From Microvirga subterranea (GTDB lineage: Bacteria > Pseudomonadota > Alphaproteobacteria > Rhizobiales > Beijerinckiaceae), in the NCBI RefSeq assembly GCF_003350535.1, contig NZ_QQBB01000004.1, positions 455,754 through 519,753 of the forward strand: a stretch of 64,000 nucleotides of DNA, written 5' to 3'. This document shows positions 8,901-17,114 of the stretch, one piece after another; positions within the stretch are counted from its first letter, which is position 1, and each line of letters starts with the position of its first letter. The notes under the pieces are model-generated. The model searched no databases, had not been told where the DNA came from, and saw only the letters and a list, made by a program, of their open reading frames with translations. Made by a program: the position numbers and the translations under genes.

Positions 8901-9491
8901 CTACCTGCCCTGTGCCGGAACGTTCGTAAGCGCCTCTCGACCATCTCGCTTACCTAGCTCGTGCTGGAGCGCGTCGAGTTCCTCCTGCTCCTCCGACTCT
9001 TTGACCATAATGAGTTCCTCGTCGGAAAGCTTGCCGGTCACAGTTTTATAGAGCTGGACCAGCAGGATCAGGCCGGTGGAGACGCCGAACACGATCCCGA
9101 CTCCATAGAACCAGCCGGTCGACAATCCGGACGCCGGTGCGGCTACATCCCAGTTGATGAGGGTCTGCTGCCAGCTTCCTTCGGCAAGGAGCCACGTGGC
9201 GTAGAGCATGAGGATCTGGCTCACGATCAAGCAGGCTCGCTTGGCCCAACTTGGGAGGTGCTTCACCAGACTGTCCACGCCGAGATGCCCATGCTCGCGC
9301 ATGGCCACGATGGCCCCCAGGAAGGTGAGCCACACGAACAGCCAGCGCGAGACCTCCTCGGAAACCGTGATGCCCGAGTTGAAGCCGTAGCGCAGAACCA
9401 CGTTGCCGAAGACGAGCACCACCATGATCGCCAGGAAGAGGGCGATCAGGACCTTCAGCAGCTTGAAGTAGCCTTCCACGATCATGTTCAT
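8901..9491 (-). CDS. dctQ: TRAP transporter small permease (DctQ)
   Basis: The 196-residue protein has four predicted transmembrane segments and the DctQ signature region VSRWLFVWLTFLGAIVAMR. It has an unusually long charged C-terminal tail of about 45 residues (ESEEQEELDALQHELGK), predicted to be a cytoplasmic helix and not needed by the family. It pairs with the DctM gene starting ten bases downstream. The gene lies between the shikimate dehydrogenase gene and dctM in one leftward operon. Confidence 0.9.
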   Translation of the reverse strand: MNMIVEGYFKLLKVLIALFLAIMVVLVFGNVVLRYGFNSGITVSEEVSRWLFVWLTFLGAIVAMREHGHLGVDSLVKHLPSWAKRACLIVSQILMLYATWLLAEGSWQQTLINWDVAAPASGLSTGWFYGVGIVFGVSTGLILLVQLYKTVTGKLSDEELIMVKESEEQEELDALQHELGKRDGREALTNVPAQGR

Positions 9492-9539
9492 TGGCGTTTC
9501 CTCTGTCCGGCGCCCCTGTTCTTGTTGTTGGGAGACGCG

Positions 9540-10412
9540 CTACATCGATTGAAAATGTCGCCTCATTCGTTCCGGGTCAGGCTCCATCCCTGTGAAGAGA
9601 CGGAATGCGCCGACGGCTTGGAAAACCGCCATTCCGCCCCCGCCCATGGTTCGGCAACCAAGTGCGCGCGCATTCCGGAGCAGTTCCGTCTCGAGAGGGA
9701 AATAGACGATGTCGGCCACCCACAGACCTGCGCGCAGCAACTCAGCCGGCAGCACCATCCCGGGGTGCTTGGCCATTCCGACTGGTGTGGTGTTCACGAT
9801 CCCGTCCGCGTCCGCCACCGCCTGCGGAAGGTCTGCGACGGCGGCGGCCCGTCCTGGGCCAAAACGCCGGCAAAGCTCCTCAGCGAGGCGATCTGCGCGC
9901 CCTTGATCCGTATCGGCAATATCAATCCGTCCGGTTCCCAGGGTCAGCAAGGCATGAGCCACGGCCGCCCCCGCCCCCCCAGCGCCGAACTGCACCACGC
10001 ATTCGCGTGCAACGTCCGAAAGATCATGCCTGAAGCTCTCCGCAAAGCCCCACCAGTCCGTGTTGTGACCAACGCTTCGTCCATCCTGGAACACGACGGT
10101 GTTCACGGCCCCTAGGGCTCGTGCATCTGCGGTCAAATCGTCGAGAAGAGGAAGGATCGCCTGTTTGCAAGGATAAGTGATGTTGAGCCCCGAATAGCCC
10201 ATGCGCTGCGCGGCCGTCACGAGTTCCGGCAGGCATTCCGGACCGAGCCCCAAAGCGTCAAGATCGATGAGCTTATAGATATAGCGCAATCCCTGCTCAG
10301 CCCCCTCGCGCTCGTGCATTGCAGGCGTACGAGACGCCTGAATGCCGGCGCCGATCAGGCCGCTGAGGACCGGGCGAGCCGATGCATATCGAACTGCAAA
10401 GCTCTGGTGCAC
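9540..10412 (-). CDS. shikimate/quinate dehydrogenase (AroE family), probably catabolic
   Basis: The protein has the AroE fold: substrate-binding SRTPAMH, catalytic Lys in NITYPCKQA, Asn-Asp in GAVNTVVF and HNTDWWGF, and the dinucleotide loop GAGGAGAAV. The second strand of the Rossmann fold ends in IADTD; an acidic residue here, in place of the NRT motif of biosynthetic AroE, suggests preference for NAD. That fits oxidation of shikimate or quinate rather than biosynthesis. The GTG at 10412 gives 290 residues, the usual length; the frame stays open upstream to 10616, so the start is not certain. It is the first gene of the operon that continues with dctQMP and quiC. Confidence 0.87.
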   Translation of the reverse strand: MHQSFAVRYASARPVLSGLIGAGIQASRTPAMHEREGAEQGLRYIYKLIDLDALGLGPECLPELVTAAQRMGYSGLNITYPCKQAILPLLDDLTADARALGAVNTVVFQDGRSVGHNTDWWGFAESFRHDLSDVARECVVQFGAGGAGAAVAHALLTLGTGRIDIADTDQGRADRLAEELCRRFGPGRAAAVADLPQAVADADGIVNTTPVGMAKHPGMVLPAELLRAGLWVADIVYFPLETELLRNARALGCRTMGGGGMAVFQAVGAFRLFTGMEPDPERMRRHFQSM

Positions 10413-10755
10413 CGCTTTTCCGCCCCCGCCCGAATCCGCTGGGTGGAACAGAACGTTGCCCAAACCGGACAAGGGGTCGGCGCGCCGCGTGCCATCGTGA
10501 GCCATGGCCTTGACGTCCTTCTCGGTCTCCCGTCGTCCACAACGGGCAGTTTCCTCAATATCGCTTGGGATTGGGGCTTTTTGTTCGACGCAGCTCTTTG
10601 CATCCCGAAGCTGCAATATTAATGTACGAACTAGTTAGTTTGGTCAACTCCGGTTGCAGACGTTTTTTCGCTGTTCCATTGTCATCGGGTAAGCAACAGA
10701 ATTCCGCGAAGCTGATCCGACGCACGGCAGTGGAGGCGATTGGAGGGAGGAATGA
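10413..10755. other. divergent control region of the quinate/shikimate genes
   Basis: This 343-base gap separates the leftward dehydrogenase operon from the rightward TetR gene. It contains the palindrome AACTAGTT and AT-rich sequence on both sides. No additional gene is supported, although the dehydrogenase frame stays open through the right half of it to 10616. Confidence 0.6.
10629..10640. promoter_or_regulatory. candidate TetR operator
   Basis: The sequence GTACGAACTAGTTAGTTTGG contains the perfect 8-bp palindrome AACTAGTT and also the inverted halves AACTA and TAGTT separated by two bases. It lies in the divergent gap, 115 bases before the TetR-family gene, in an AT-rich stretch suited to promoters. 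Assignment to that regulator is inferred from position. Confidence 0.45.
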
Positions 10756-11481
10756 GTGAGCGCCAAAGCTAAGCTTCGACGCGAGATGTCTGCTGGCTCG
10801 CCCTCCTCAAGCAGCCTGGGCGACTCACTGGCCCGCCAGGTTGGATCGAAGCGTACGACCCCGGGGCGCGGACATGATCCGGAGCTGACCCGCCAGAACA
10901 TCCTTGCAGTGGCCACCAAAGAATTTGCCGAGAAGGGCTATAGCGGAGCCCGTGTCGACGAGATCGCTGCCCGAACGAACACCAGCAAGCGAATGATCTA
11001 TTACTACTTCGGGGACAAGGAAGGCTTGTTCGTCACGGTGCTCGAGGAAGCCTATCGACGCATCCGACAGATCGAGGCCACCCTCGACCTTGCCCATCTC
11101 GAACCCGAGGATGCGATCCGGGCGCTCGTCGGCTTCACCTTCGACTACCAGAATTCGAACGAGGACTTCATCCGGCTCGTGATGGTGGAGAACATCCACC
11201 AGGGTGTTCATCTGGCCCGCTCACGCGCAATCCAGGATCTGAACGTCTCCGTCATTCATACGCTTCGCGACATTTACGACCGCGGTGTCAGCCAAGATCT
11301 GTTCCGGAAAGGCATCGACGAGATCGACCTGCACATGACCATCAGTGCCCTATGCTTCTTCAATGTCTCGAACCGGGCAACGTTCTCCCAGATCTTTAAG
11401 CGGGACATGACCGCTCCGGAGATGCTGGCGAAACGACGGGAGACGGTGATCGAGACCGTGATACGCTATCTCAAAAAATGA
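10756..11481 (+). CDS. TetR/AcrR family regulator, likely of the quinate/shikimate operon
   Basis: The 241-residue protein has a 40-residue Ser/Arg-rich leader, then a TetR DNA-binding domain (about residues 45-90) with the helix-turn-helix VDEIAARTNTSKRMIYYYF, followed by a ligand-binding helical domain. The GTG start at 10756 is supported by GGAGG five bases upstream. It is divergent from the shikimate dehydrogenase operon and followed 90 bases later by aroQ, so it probably represses both sides until quinate, shikimate or an intermediate is present. The inducer cannot be read from sequence. Confidence 0.88.
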   Translation: MSAKAKLRREMSAGSPSSSSLGDSLARQVGSKRTTPGRGHDPELTRQNILAVATKEFAEKGYSGARVDEIAARTNTSKRMIYYYFGDKEGLFVTVLEEAYRRIRQIEATLDLAHLEPEDAIRALVGFTFDYQNSNEDFIRLVMVENIHQGVHLARSRAIQDLNVSVIHTLRDIYDRGVSQDLFRKGIDEIDLHMTISALCFFNVSNRATFSQIFKRDMTAPEMLAKRRETVIETVIRYLKK

Positions 11482-11571
11482 CGCTGTCGGACCCGGCGCT
11501 ACGCCCCGCGGCGAAGCGGCCGAGTGCAAGAGGCCAGAGATTGCGCCATGAACCGACGGGAGACCCCATCA

Positions 11572-12021
11572 ATGAGCCGCCTCGTCTATGTCCTGAACGG
11601 CCCGAACCTAAATCTGCTCGGCAAACGCCAGCCAGCGATCTACGGCTACGAAACTCTTGCCGATGTCGAGGCGGACTGCCGACGTGCCGCAGGGGAGCTT
11701 AAGCTCGAGATCGAGTTTCACCAGAGCAATGCGGAGCACCAGATCATCGACTGGATTCATGAGGCGCGGGAACGGGCCGGCGGCATCGTCATCAACCCCG
11801 CTGCCTTCACTCATACCTCAGTGGCGATCCTCGATGCACTCAATGCCTGCGAATTCCCGATCATCGAGGTCCACATTTCCAATGTGCACAGGCGGGAATC
11901 CTTCCGGCATCACTCCTACGTGTCTCTCGTCGCATCCGGTGTCATCGCTGGCTTCGGAACGCAGGGCTATACGCTCGCCATTCAGCGCATCGCCCGACTG
12001 ATCGACGAAGATCAAAGATAA
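11572..12021 (+). CDS. aroQ: type II 3-dehydroquinate dehydratase
   Basis: The 149-residue protein has all type II dehydroquinase motifs: [13 protein letters not shown] and IYGYE (catalytic Arg and Tyr), [19 protein letters not shown] and [18 protein letters not shown] (catalytic His). It interconverts 3-dehydroquinate and 3-dehydroshikimate as a dodecamer. Together with the dehydrogenase and QuiC it completes quinate to protocatechuate. The ATG at 11572 gives the standard length; ATG codons at 11548 and 11524 would add 8 or 16 residues. The genetic context argues for a catabolic role (the quinate-type copy) rather than the housekeeping shikimate pathway, but this is inference. Confidence 0.92.
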   Translation: MSRLVYVLNGPNLNLLGKRQPAIYGYETLADVEADCRRAAGELKLEIEFHQSNAEHQIIDWIHEARERAGGIVINPAAFTHTSVAILDALNACEFPIIEVHISNVHRRESFRHHSYVSLVASGVIAGFGTQGYTLAIQRIARLIDEDQR

Positions 12022-12054
12022 TTCACCGGCACGCAGAAAGCTTGGAGCGCCTCC

Positions 12055-12405
12055 TTACTCCGAAGCGGGGACGAAGTCGTCGCGCATCGGAGTGAAGACG
12101 TCGAGTAGAATCCCGGCCTCGACCGCAACGGCGCCGTGGACGGCATCGGGCGGGACAAGGAAGCTATCTCCCTGACGCAGGCGCTCGGTCCGGCCTGCGA
12201 TCGTGACGTCGAACACGCCCTCTTCCACCAGGCTGCACTGAATGTGCGGATGCGAGTGCGCGGCTCCCACCGCGCCCGCCTCGAAGGCGACGCGCACCAT
12301 CATCACACCGGTGTCATAGGTCAGCACCTTGCGCCGGATGCCCTCGCCTGCCGGCACCCACGGGCACTCTTCGTCGAAGGCAAAAGGCCGTCCCTTGCGA
12401 TTCAT
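12055..12405 (-). CDS. kdgF: KdgF-type cupin, unsaturated uronate linearisation
   Basis: The 116-residue single-domain cupin has the metal-binding pattern AHSHPHIQCSLVEEG and, about 30 residues later, PPDAVHG. KdgF converts 4,5-unsaturated galacturonate or glucuronate to 5-keto-4-deoxyuronate, the substrate of KduI. The start has GGGAGG four bases upstream of the ATG. It is the last gene of the kdu operon, 16 bases after kduD, which supports the assignment; other small cupins would look similar without that context. Confidence 0.8.
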   Translation of the reverse strand: MNRKGRPFAFDEECPWVPAGEGIRRKVLTYDTGVMMVRVAFEAGAVGAAHSHPHIQCSLVEEGVFDVTIAGRTERLRQGDSFLVPPDAVHGAVAVEAGILLDVFTPMRDDFVPASE

Positions 12406-12421
12406 GGGTCCTCCCGAAAGT

Positions 12422-13180
12422 CTAGCGCGCGAGCCAGCCGCCATCAACGGGCAGCACGATGCCGTGGACGTAGTCCGCTGCGGCGGAGGCCAGGAAGACT
12501 GCCGCGCCACCCAAATCCCCTGGGTCGCCCCAGCGTCCAGCCGGGATGCGGCCCAGGATCTCGCTGCTGCGCTTCGGGTCATCGCGAAGAGCCTCCGTAT
12601 TGTTGGTGACGAAGTACCCGGGCGCAATGGCGTTGACGTTGATGCCCTTGGCGGCCCACTCACAGGCAAGAAGACGTGTCAGTCCTGCCAACCCGCTCTT
12701 GCTTGCCGTGTAGGATGGAATGCGAATGCCTCCCTGGAACGACAGGAGCGAGGCGATGTTGATGATCTTGCCGCCCAGCCCGTCTGCCAGCATCGTCCGA
12801 GCCGCGGCCTGGGTCAGGAAGAAGGTGGACTTGAGATTGACGTTCATCACGTCGTCCCAGTCCTTCTCCGAGAAGTCGATAGCGTCCGCACGCCGGATGA
12901 TGCCTGCATTATTGACGAGGATGTCGATGCGTCCTCCCCCCGCCACAGCTTCGGCCACGGTGCGCTCGATCGGTTCGAGGCTCGACAGATCCGCCTGCAC
13001 GGCGTGGAACGCGACACCGGCCTCGCGGCACAGGCGTTCCGTCTCGTCCATGGCAGAGCGTCCGACGGCCACGATGCCCGCTCCAGCTTCGGCGAGCGCA
13101 ACCGCGATGGATCGACCGAGACCCGTATTGGCCCCGGTCACGACGGCGGTCTTGCCGGTCAGATCAAAGGGATTCTTCAT
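12422..13180 (-). CDS. kduD: 2-dehydro-3-deoxy-D-gluconate 5-dehydrogenase (SDR family)
   Basis: The 252-residue short-chain dehydrogenase has the cofactor loop VTGANTGLGRSI, LVNNAGIIRR, and the catalytic Ser and YTASK motif around residue 155. The run NNAGIIRRADAIDFSEKDW is typical of KduD, which reduces 2,5-diketo-3-deoxygluconate to 2-keto-3-deoxygluconate with NADH. It follows kduI by nine bases. The downstream kinase and aldolase of the pathway (kdgK, kdgA) are not in this window. Confidence 0.9.
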   Translation of the reverse strand: MKNPFDLTGKTAVVTGANTGLGRSIAVALAEAGAGIVAVGRSAMDETERLCREAGVAFHAVQADLSSLEPIERTVAEAVAGGGRIDILVNNAGIIRRADAIDFSEKDWDDVMNVNLKSTFFLTQAAARTMLADGLGGKIINIASLLSFQGGIRIPSYTASKSGLAGLTRLLACEWAAKGINVNAIAPGYFVTNNTEALRDDPKRSSEILGRIPAGRWGDPGDLGGAAVFLASAAADYVHGIVLPVDGGWLAR

Positions 13181-13189
13181 GATGCAGCC

Positions 13190-14026
13190 TCATCGCAGTG
13201 CGTCCATGGGCACCATGTCCATGTCCGTGAAGTCCTGGTTGTCTCCGCCCATGGCCCAAACGAAGGTATAGTTGCTGGTGCCCACGCCCGAATGGATCGA
13301 CCAGCCGGGCGAGAGGATAGCCTGCTCGTTGGCGACCACGAGGTGCTTGGTCTCGTCTGGTTCGCCCATGAAGTGGAACACGCGGGTGTCGGGTTTCATG
13401 TCGAAGTAGACATAGACCTCTGAGCGCCTATCGTGCACGTGGGCCGGCATGGTGTTCCACATGCTGCCCGGCTTCAGCTGGGTCATGCCGAGCACGAGTT
13501 GCGCCGAACGGCACACCTCCGGATGAATCATCTGGTAAATGGTGCGAACATTCCCGTTGGCTGCGTCGCCGAGATCGACCCGCCGCGCGCGGTCGAGGCC
13601 GATCTTGACGGTGTCGAAGCGGGCATGGGCGGGGGTGCTGATCAGATAGAACTTGGCTGGCTGCTCCGGTTCGGCGGATTCGAAGCGGACCTCGCGGATG
13701 CCCATGGCCACATAGAGCGCATCGCGGGGCGCAAGCTCGTGTACCTGCCCATCGGTATGAACGCGGCCTGCGCCGCCCAGGTTGACGACGCCGAGCTCAC
13801 GGCGGTCGAGAAAGTTCGGAGATCCGATCTGCTTGTGCGACTCCAGCGTGAGCGGCTCCGCTCCTGGAGTTGCGCCCCCCACGACGAGCCGGTCGATATG
13901 GCTGTAGGTGAGCTTGACCTGCCCTGGGACGAACAGCTCCTCGATCAGGAAATGACGACGCAGCTCCTCAGTGCTGAAACGACTGACGGCTTCGGGGTGG
14001 CACACCTGCCGGACTTCGATGGTCAT
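13190..14026 (-). CDS. kduI: 5-dehydro-4-deoxy-D-glucuronate isomerase
   Basis: The 278-residue protein has the double-cupin layout of KduI with the zinc ligands in MPAHVHDRRSEVYVYF and a further His in WSIHSGVG. It isomerises 5-keto-4-deoxyuronate, released by KdgF or spontaneously from unsaturated uronates, to 2,5-diketo-3-deoxygluconate in the cytoplasm. It follows the TRAP dctM gene by 33 bases and precedes kduD by 9 bases in one leftward operon, directly coupling uptake and catabolism. Confidence 0.94.
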   Translation of the reverse strand: MTIEVRQVCHPEAVSRFSTEELRRHFLIEELFVPGQVKLTYSHIDRLVVGGATPGAEPLTLESHKQIGSPNFLDRRELGVVNLGGAGRVHTDGQVHELAPRDALYVAMGIREVRFESAEPEQPAKFYLISTPAHARFDTVKIGLDRARRVDLGDAANGNVRTIYQMIHPEVCRSAQLVLGMTQLKPGSMWNTMPAHVHDRRSEVYVYFDMKPDTRVFHFMGEPDETKHLVVANEQAILSPGWSIHSGVGTSNYTFVWAMGGDNQDFTDMDMVPMDALR

Positions 14027-14059
14027 TGGTACCTCTTGATCAGGGCGAATGAAAAACGC

Positions 14060-15340
14060 TCAGCGGAACATGGCCGGAAGCCAGAGCGACAGAGCAGGCA
14101 CATAGGTCACAAGAAGGAGCACGAAGACGCTCGCGCCGAGAAACGGCCAGATCGTCCTCATGGCCTCACCGATCGTAATCTTCCCGACTGCGCAGCCGAC
14201 GAACAGGACCGATCCTACGGGCGGCGTATTGAGGCCGATGCCGGCATTGAGGATCAGGATCACCCCAAAATGAACCGGGTCGATTCCGAAAGCCTTGATC
14301 ACCGGCAGGAAGATCGGCGTGCAGATGATGATCATCGGCGCCATATCCATGAAGGTTCCGAGCACCAGCAAGATGACGTTGATGAGGAGCAATACGACGA
14401 TCGGATTGTCCGAGACGGTCTTCATCAAGGCGATGGTCGCCTGAGGCACCTGAAGAAAGGCCATGAGCCAGCCAAAGGCGCTCGCTGTTCCGATGACGAG
14501 GAGCACCATCGCGGTCGTGCGCACCGCTCCTAGCGTCGCCTCGACGAAGCCGCTCCAGTCGAGCTCACGATACACGAAGAGCGTCACGAGGAGGGCGTAG
14601 ATCACCGCGATGCACGAACTCTCTGCCGCCGTGAACACCCCGGAGCGCACGCCGCCGAAGATGATGAAGATCAGCAGAATTCCGGGAACAGCCGCGACGA
14701 AGAAGTAGGCGAGCATCCTGAAGCCAGGGAACGGATCGGCCGGATAGCCGCGGCGCACCGCGACCACATAGGCCGCGACCATGAGTGCAGCCGCCAGCAG
14801 AATGCCTGGGACAACGCCCGCCGTGAACAGATCCGCCACGGAGATCGTGCCACCTGCCGCGATCGAATAGATGATCATGTTGTGCGACGGCGGGATGAGC
14901 AACGCGATAATGGCCGAATTGACCGTTACATTCACGCTGTAGTCCTTTGCGTACCCGCGTTTCTCCATCTGCGGGATCATGATGCCTCCGATCGCGGACG
15001 CATCCGCGATGGCGGACCCGGAGATTCCGCCGAACAGGGTCGAGGCGACGACGTTGACTTGGCCCAGCCCGCCGCGCAGGTGCCCGACGAATCCTGCCGC
15101 CAACCGAATGAGCCGGTCGGCGATGCCACCGCGCATCATGAGATCGCCGGCGTAGATGAAGAACGGAATCGCCATCATGGCGAAGGCATTCATGCCTGAA
15201 TTGAGCTGCTGAAACACGACGATGGGCGGAAGCCCCATGTAGAGAACGGTCGCCAGAGACGCGATGCCGAGGCAGAACGCGACCGGCGTGCCGATCAGCA
15301 GGAGCAGCGTGAAGACCCCGAAGAGTACCCAGACCTCCAT
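14060..15340 (-). CDS. dctM: TRAP transporter large permease (DctM), uronate operon
   Basis: The 426-residue hydrophobic protein has about 12 transmembrane segments and the signatures AIPFFIYAGDLMMRG, GISGSAIADASAIGG and NTPPVGSVLFVGC. With the small permease encoded four bases upstream it forms the membrane unit of a TRAP transporter. Its place before kduI and kduD indicates import of unsaturated or plain uronates released from pectin-like polymers (inference). It is only moderately similar by eye to the DctM of the quinate operon. Confidence 0.93.
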   Translation of the reverse strand: MEVWVLFGVFTLLLLIGTPVAFCLGIASLATVLYMGLPPIVVFQQLNSGMNAFAMMAIPFFIYAGDLMMRGGIADRLIRLAAGFVGHLRGGLGQVNVVASTLFGGISGSAIADASAIGGIMIPQMEKRGYAKDYSVNVTVNSAIIALLIPPSHNMIIYSIAAGGTISVADLFTAGVVPGILLAAALMVAAYVVAVRRGYPADPFPGFRMLAYFFVAAVPGILLIFIIFGGVRSGVFTAAESSCIAVIYALLVTLFVYRELDWSGFVEATLGAVRTTAMVLLVIGTASAFGWLMAFLQVPQATIALMKTVSDNPIVVLLLINVILLVLGTFMDMAPMIIICTPIFLPVIKAFGIDPVHFGVILILNAGIGLNTPPVGSVLFVGCAVGKITIGEAMRTIWPFLGASVFVLLLVTYVPALSLWLPAMFR

Positions 15341-15344
15341 GGCG

Positions 15345-15884
15345 TTAATCCTTCACGGTCACGAGGTGGGGCTCGTCGGGGCGAACCAGCGGGACAGCCT
15401 CGCCGGCAAGCAGGAGGCAGACGAGCTTCTCAAGGGAGAACAGGGCGATCAGGGTTCCGCCGGCTGCGAGCGGCACATAGTCCATGCCCTGAGGGATCGG
15501 CAGCCCCGGCATGGAGGCCGACCATGTCTCCGCCGCAAGAACCGTGCCGTACCAGGCCATGGCACACCCGAAGGCGAGCACCAGAATCTCGGTGACGGCA
15601 AGCATGATCTGGCGAAGGCCGGGAGTGGCATAGTGCAGAGCAATCTCGAAGCCGAGATGATTGCCCTCGCGCACACCGACAGCGGACCCCAGAAGGATGA
15701 ACCAGCTCATGAGCAGCAGGGAGGCGGGCTCCGTCCAACTCGGCGACTGGTTCATCACGTACCGGCCAAAAACCTGCCATGCGATGAAAGCGGTCATCAT
15801 AACAAGGCCGATCCCTGCAACCCAAAGCGCCGCCCTGTTTACGGCAGCCAGGATCCGGGACAGCGCGGCAAGCGCAGGTCTCAT
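15345..15884 (-). CDS. dctQ: TRAP transporter small permease (DctQ), uronate operon
   Basis: The 179-residue protein has four predicted membrane segments and the DctQ signature MSWFILLGSAVGVREGNHLGFE. The ATG at 15884 is preferred because GGAG lies nine bases before it; an ATG five codons upstream is the alternative. The stop codon lies four bases before the dctM start, which indicates translational coupling. It works with the DctP encoded 71 bases upstream. Confidence 0.88.
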   Translation of the reverse strand: MRPALAALSRILAAVNRAALWVAGIGLVMMTAFIAWQVFGRYVMNQSPSWTEPASLLLMSWFILLGSAVGVREGNHLGFEIALHYATPGLRQIMLAVTEILVLAFGCAMAWYGTVLAAETWSASMPGLPIPQGMDYVPLAAGGTLIALFSLEKLVCLLLAGEAVPLVRPDEPHLVTVKD

Positions 15885-15955
15885 CGGCACGATCTCCATA
15901 AGAGGAAGAAACGGACCGGCAAACGCCGGTCCGATGCAGCGTCGATCCAAACGGA

Positions 15956-16936
15956 TCAGTTCATCGCCTGGATTCGCGAGACGAGGTCTTTCACCTTCGG
16001 GTCCTTCGCGTATTTCTCGTAGACCGGCTTCATGGCGTCGATGAAGGGCTGCTTGTCGACGTTGTTGATCTGGCTGCCGCTGGCGCGGATCTTCTTCTCG
16101 GCCTCTTTCTCGCGCGCCTCCCAAAGCTCACGCATCTTCACGACCGACTCCTTGGCCGTTTCGCGCACGGCATTCTGGTCGTCGGGGGATAGCTTGTCGA
16201 AAGATCTCTTCGACATCACCAGAACTTCGGGCGACATGGAATGCTCGGTCAGGGAATAGAACTTCGCCACCTCGAAGTGCCGGAAGGAATCGTAGCTCGG
16301 CCAGTTGTTCTCGGCCCCGTCCACGACGCCGGTCTGAAGCGCCGAGTAGACCTCGCCGGGCGGCATCGGCGTTGCGTTGGCGCCAAGCGCATTGACCATG
16401 TCCAGGAAGAGGTCGGATTGAATCACGCGCACCTTCATGCCCTTGAGATCGGCAGGCATGTTGATGGAACGCTTGGAGTTGTAGAAGGAGCGCGCTCCGG
16501 AATCGTAGAACGCGAGGGCCACGAGACCATGCGGCTCGAACGCTTTCAGGATCTCGTCGCCGATCGGCCCGTCCATTGTCTTGCGCATATGATCGACCGA
16601 CCGGAAGATGAATGGCAGCGACGGGACGAGGGTTTCAGGGATCAGGTTGTTGAACGGACCCATGTTGATCCGATTCAGGTCAATCACGCCAAAGCGGGTC
16701 TGTTCGATAGTATCCTTCTCCTGGCCGAGCTGGGCTGAGTGGAATACCTGGACCTTGTAGCGACCATTGGTTTTCTTATCGAGAAGCTGGCCAAAGTACT
16801 TCACCGCTTCGACGGTTGGATAGCCGTCGGGATGAATGTCGGCGGAGCGAAGCGTCGTCTGGGCTTGGGCGGCACCAGCCATCAGGGTGGCCCAAAGGCC
16901 GAACGTAGCAGCGGCGAGAGTTCGTCTGGTGAGCAT
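15956..16936 (-). CDS. dctP: TRAP transporter solute-binding protein (DctP), uronate operon
   Basis: The 326-residue periplasmic protein has a signal peptide ending in GAAQAQ, then the DctP fold with the carboxylate-binding region GMKVRVIQSDLFLDMV and VVDGAENNWPSY. It is the first gene of the leftward operon that continues with dctQ, dctM, kduI, kduD and kdgF, so its ligand is most likely a uronate. It belongs to a different DctP subgroup from the two proteins of the quinate operon, lacking their DGQENP motif and carrying DGAENN in its place. Confidence 0.91.
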   Translation of the reverse strand: MLTRRTLAAATFGLWATLMAGAAQAQTTLRSADIHPDGYPTVEAVKYFGQLLDKKTNGRYKVQVFHSAQLGQEKDTIEQTRFGVIDLNRINMGPFNNLIPETLVPSLPFIFRSVDHMRKTMDGPIGDEILKAFEPHGLVALAFYDSGARSFYNSKRSINMPADLKGMKVRVIQSDLFLDMVNALGANATPMPPGEVYSALQTGVVDGAENNWPSYDSFRHFEVAKFYSLTEHSMSPEVLVMSKRSFDKLSPDDQNAVRETAKESVVKMRELWEAREKEAEKKIRASGSQINNVDKQPFIDAMKPVYEKYAKDPKVKDLVSRIQAMN

Positions 16937-17041
16937 CGTATCCTCCTAAGGCTTCCTCGGATATTTTATTGGTGTCGATCCGCCTGATGGGTTGGATCGC
17001 AGCCCGGGAAGCCTTGGAATCCCGGCTTTCCGGTAACAGCC

Positions 17042-17078
17042 CTCACTTATTGTGAGTTACTGTCGACCATTGTATGGT
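17042..17078. promoter_or_regulatory. candidate GntR operators in front of the uronate operon
   Basis: Two perfect inverted repeats lie in the divergent gap between dctP and the GntR gene: CTCAC-TTATT-GTGAG at 17042-17056 and ACCAT-TGT-ATGGT at 17066-17078, the latter followed by a further ACCA at 17086-17089. The second has the spacing expected of FadR-type GntR operators. Both lie 37 or more bases before the GntR start, and about 105-140 bases before dctP. Binding by the adjacent regulator is inferred. Confidence 0.5.
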
Positions 17079-17114
17079 AGTATGGACCAGTATACGACGC
17101 AACCCGACAAAGGA

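Noticed and set aside
7569..8957. 462-codon frame antisense to dctM
   Set aside because: The product is a low-complexity run of His, Asp, Glu and Arg typical of the opposite strand of a membrane-protein gene; dctM is clearly the real gene.
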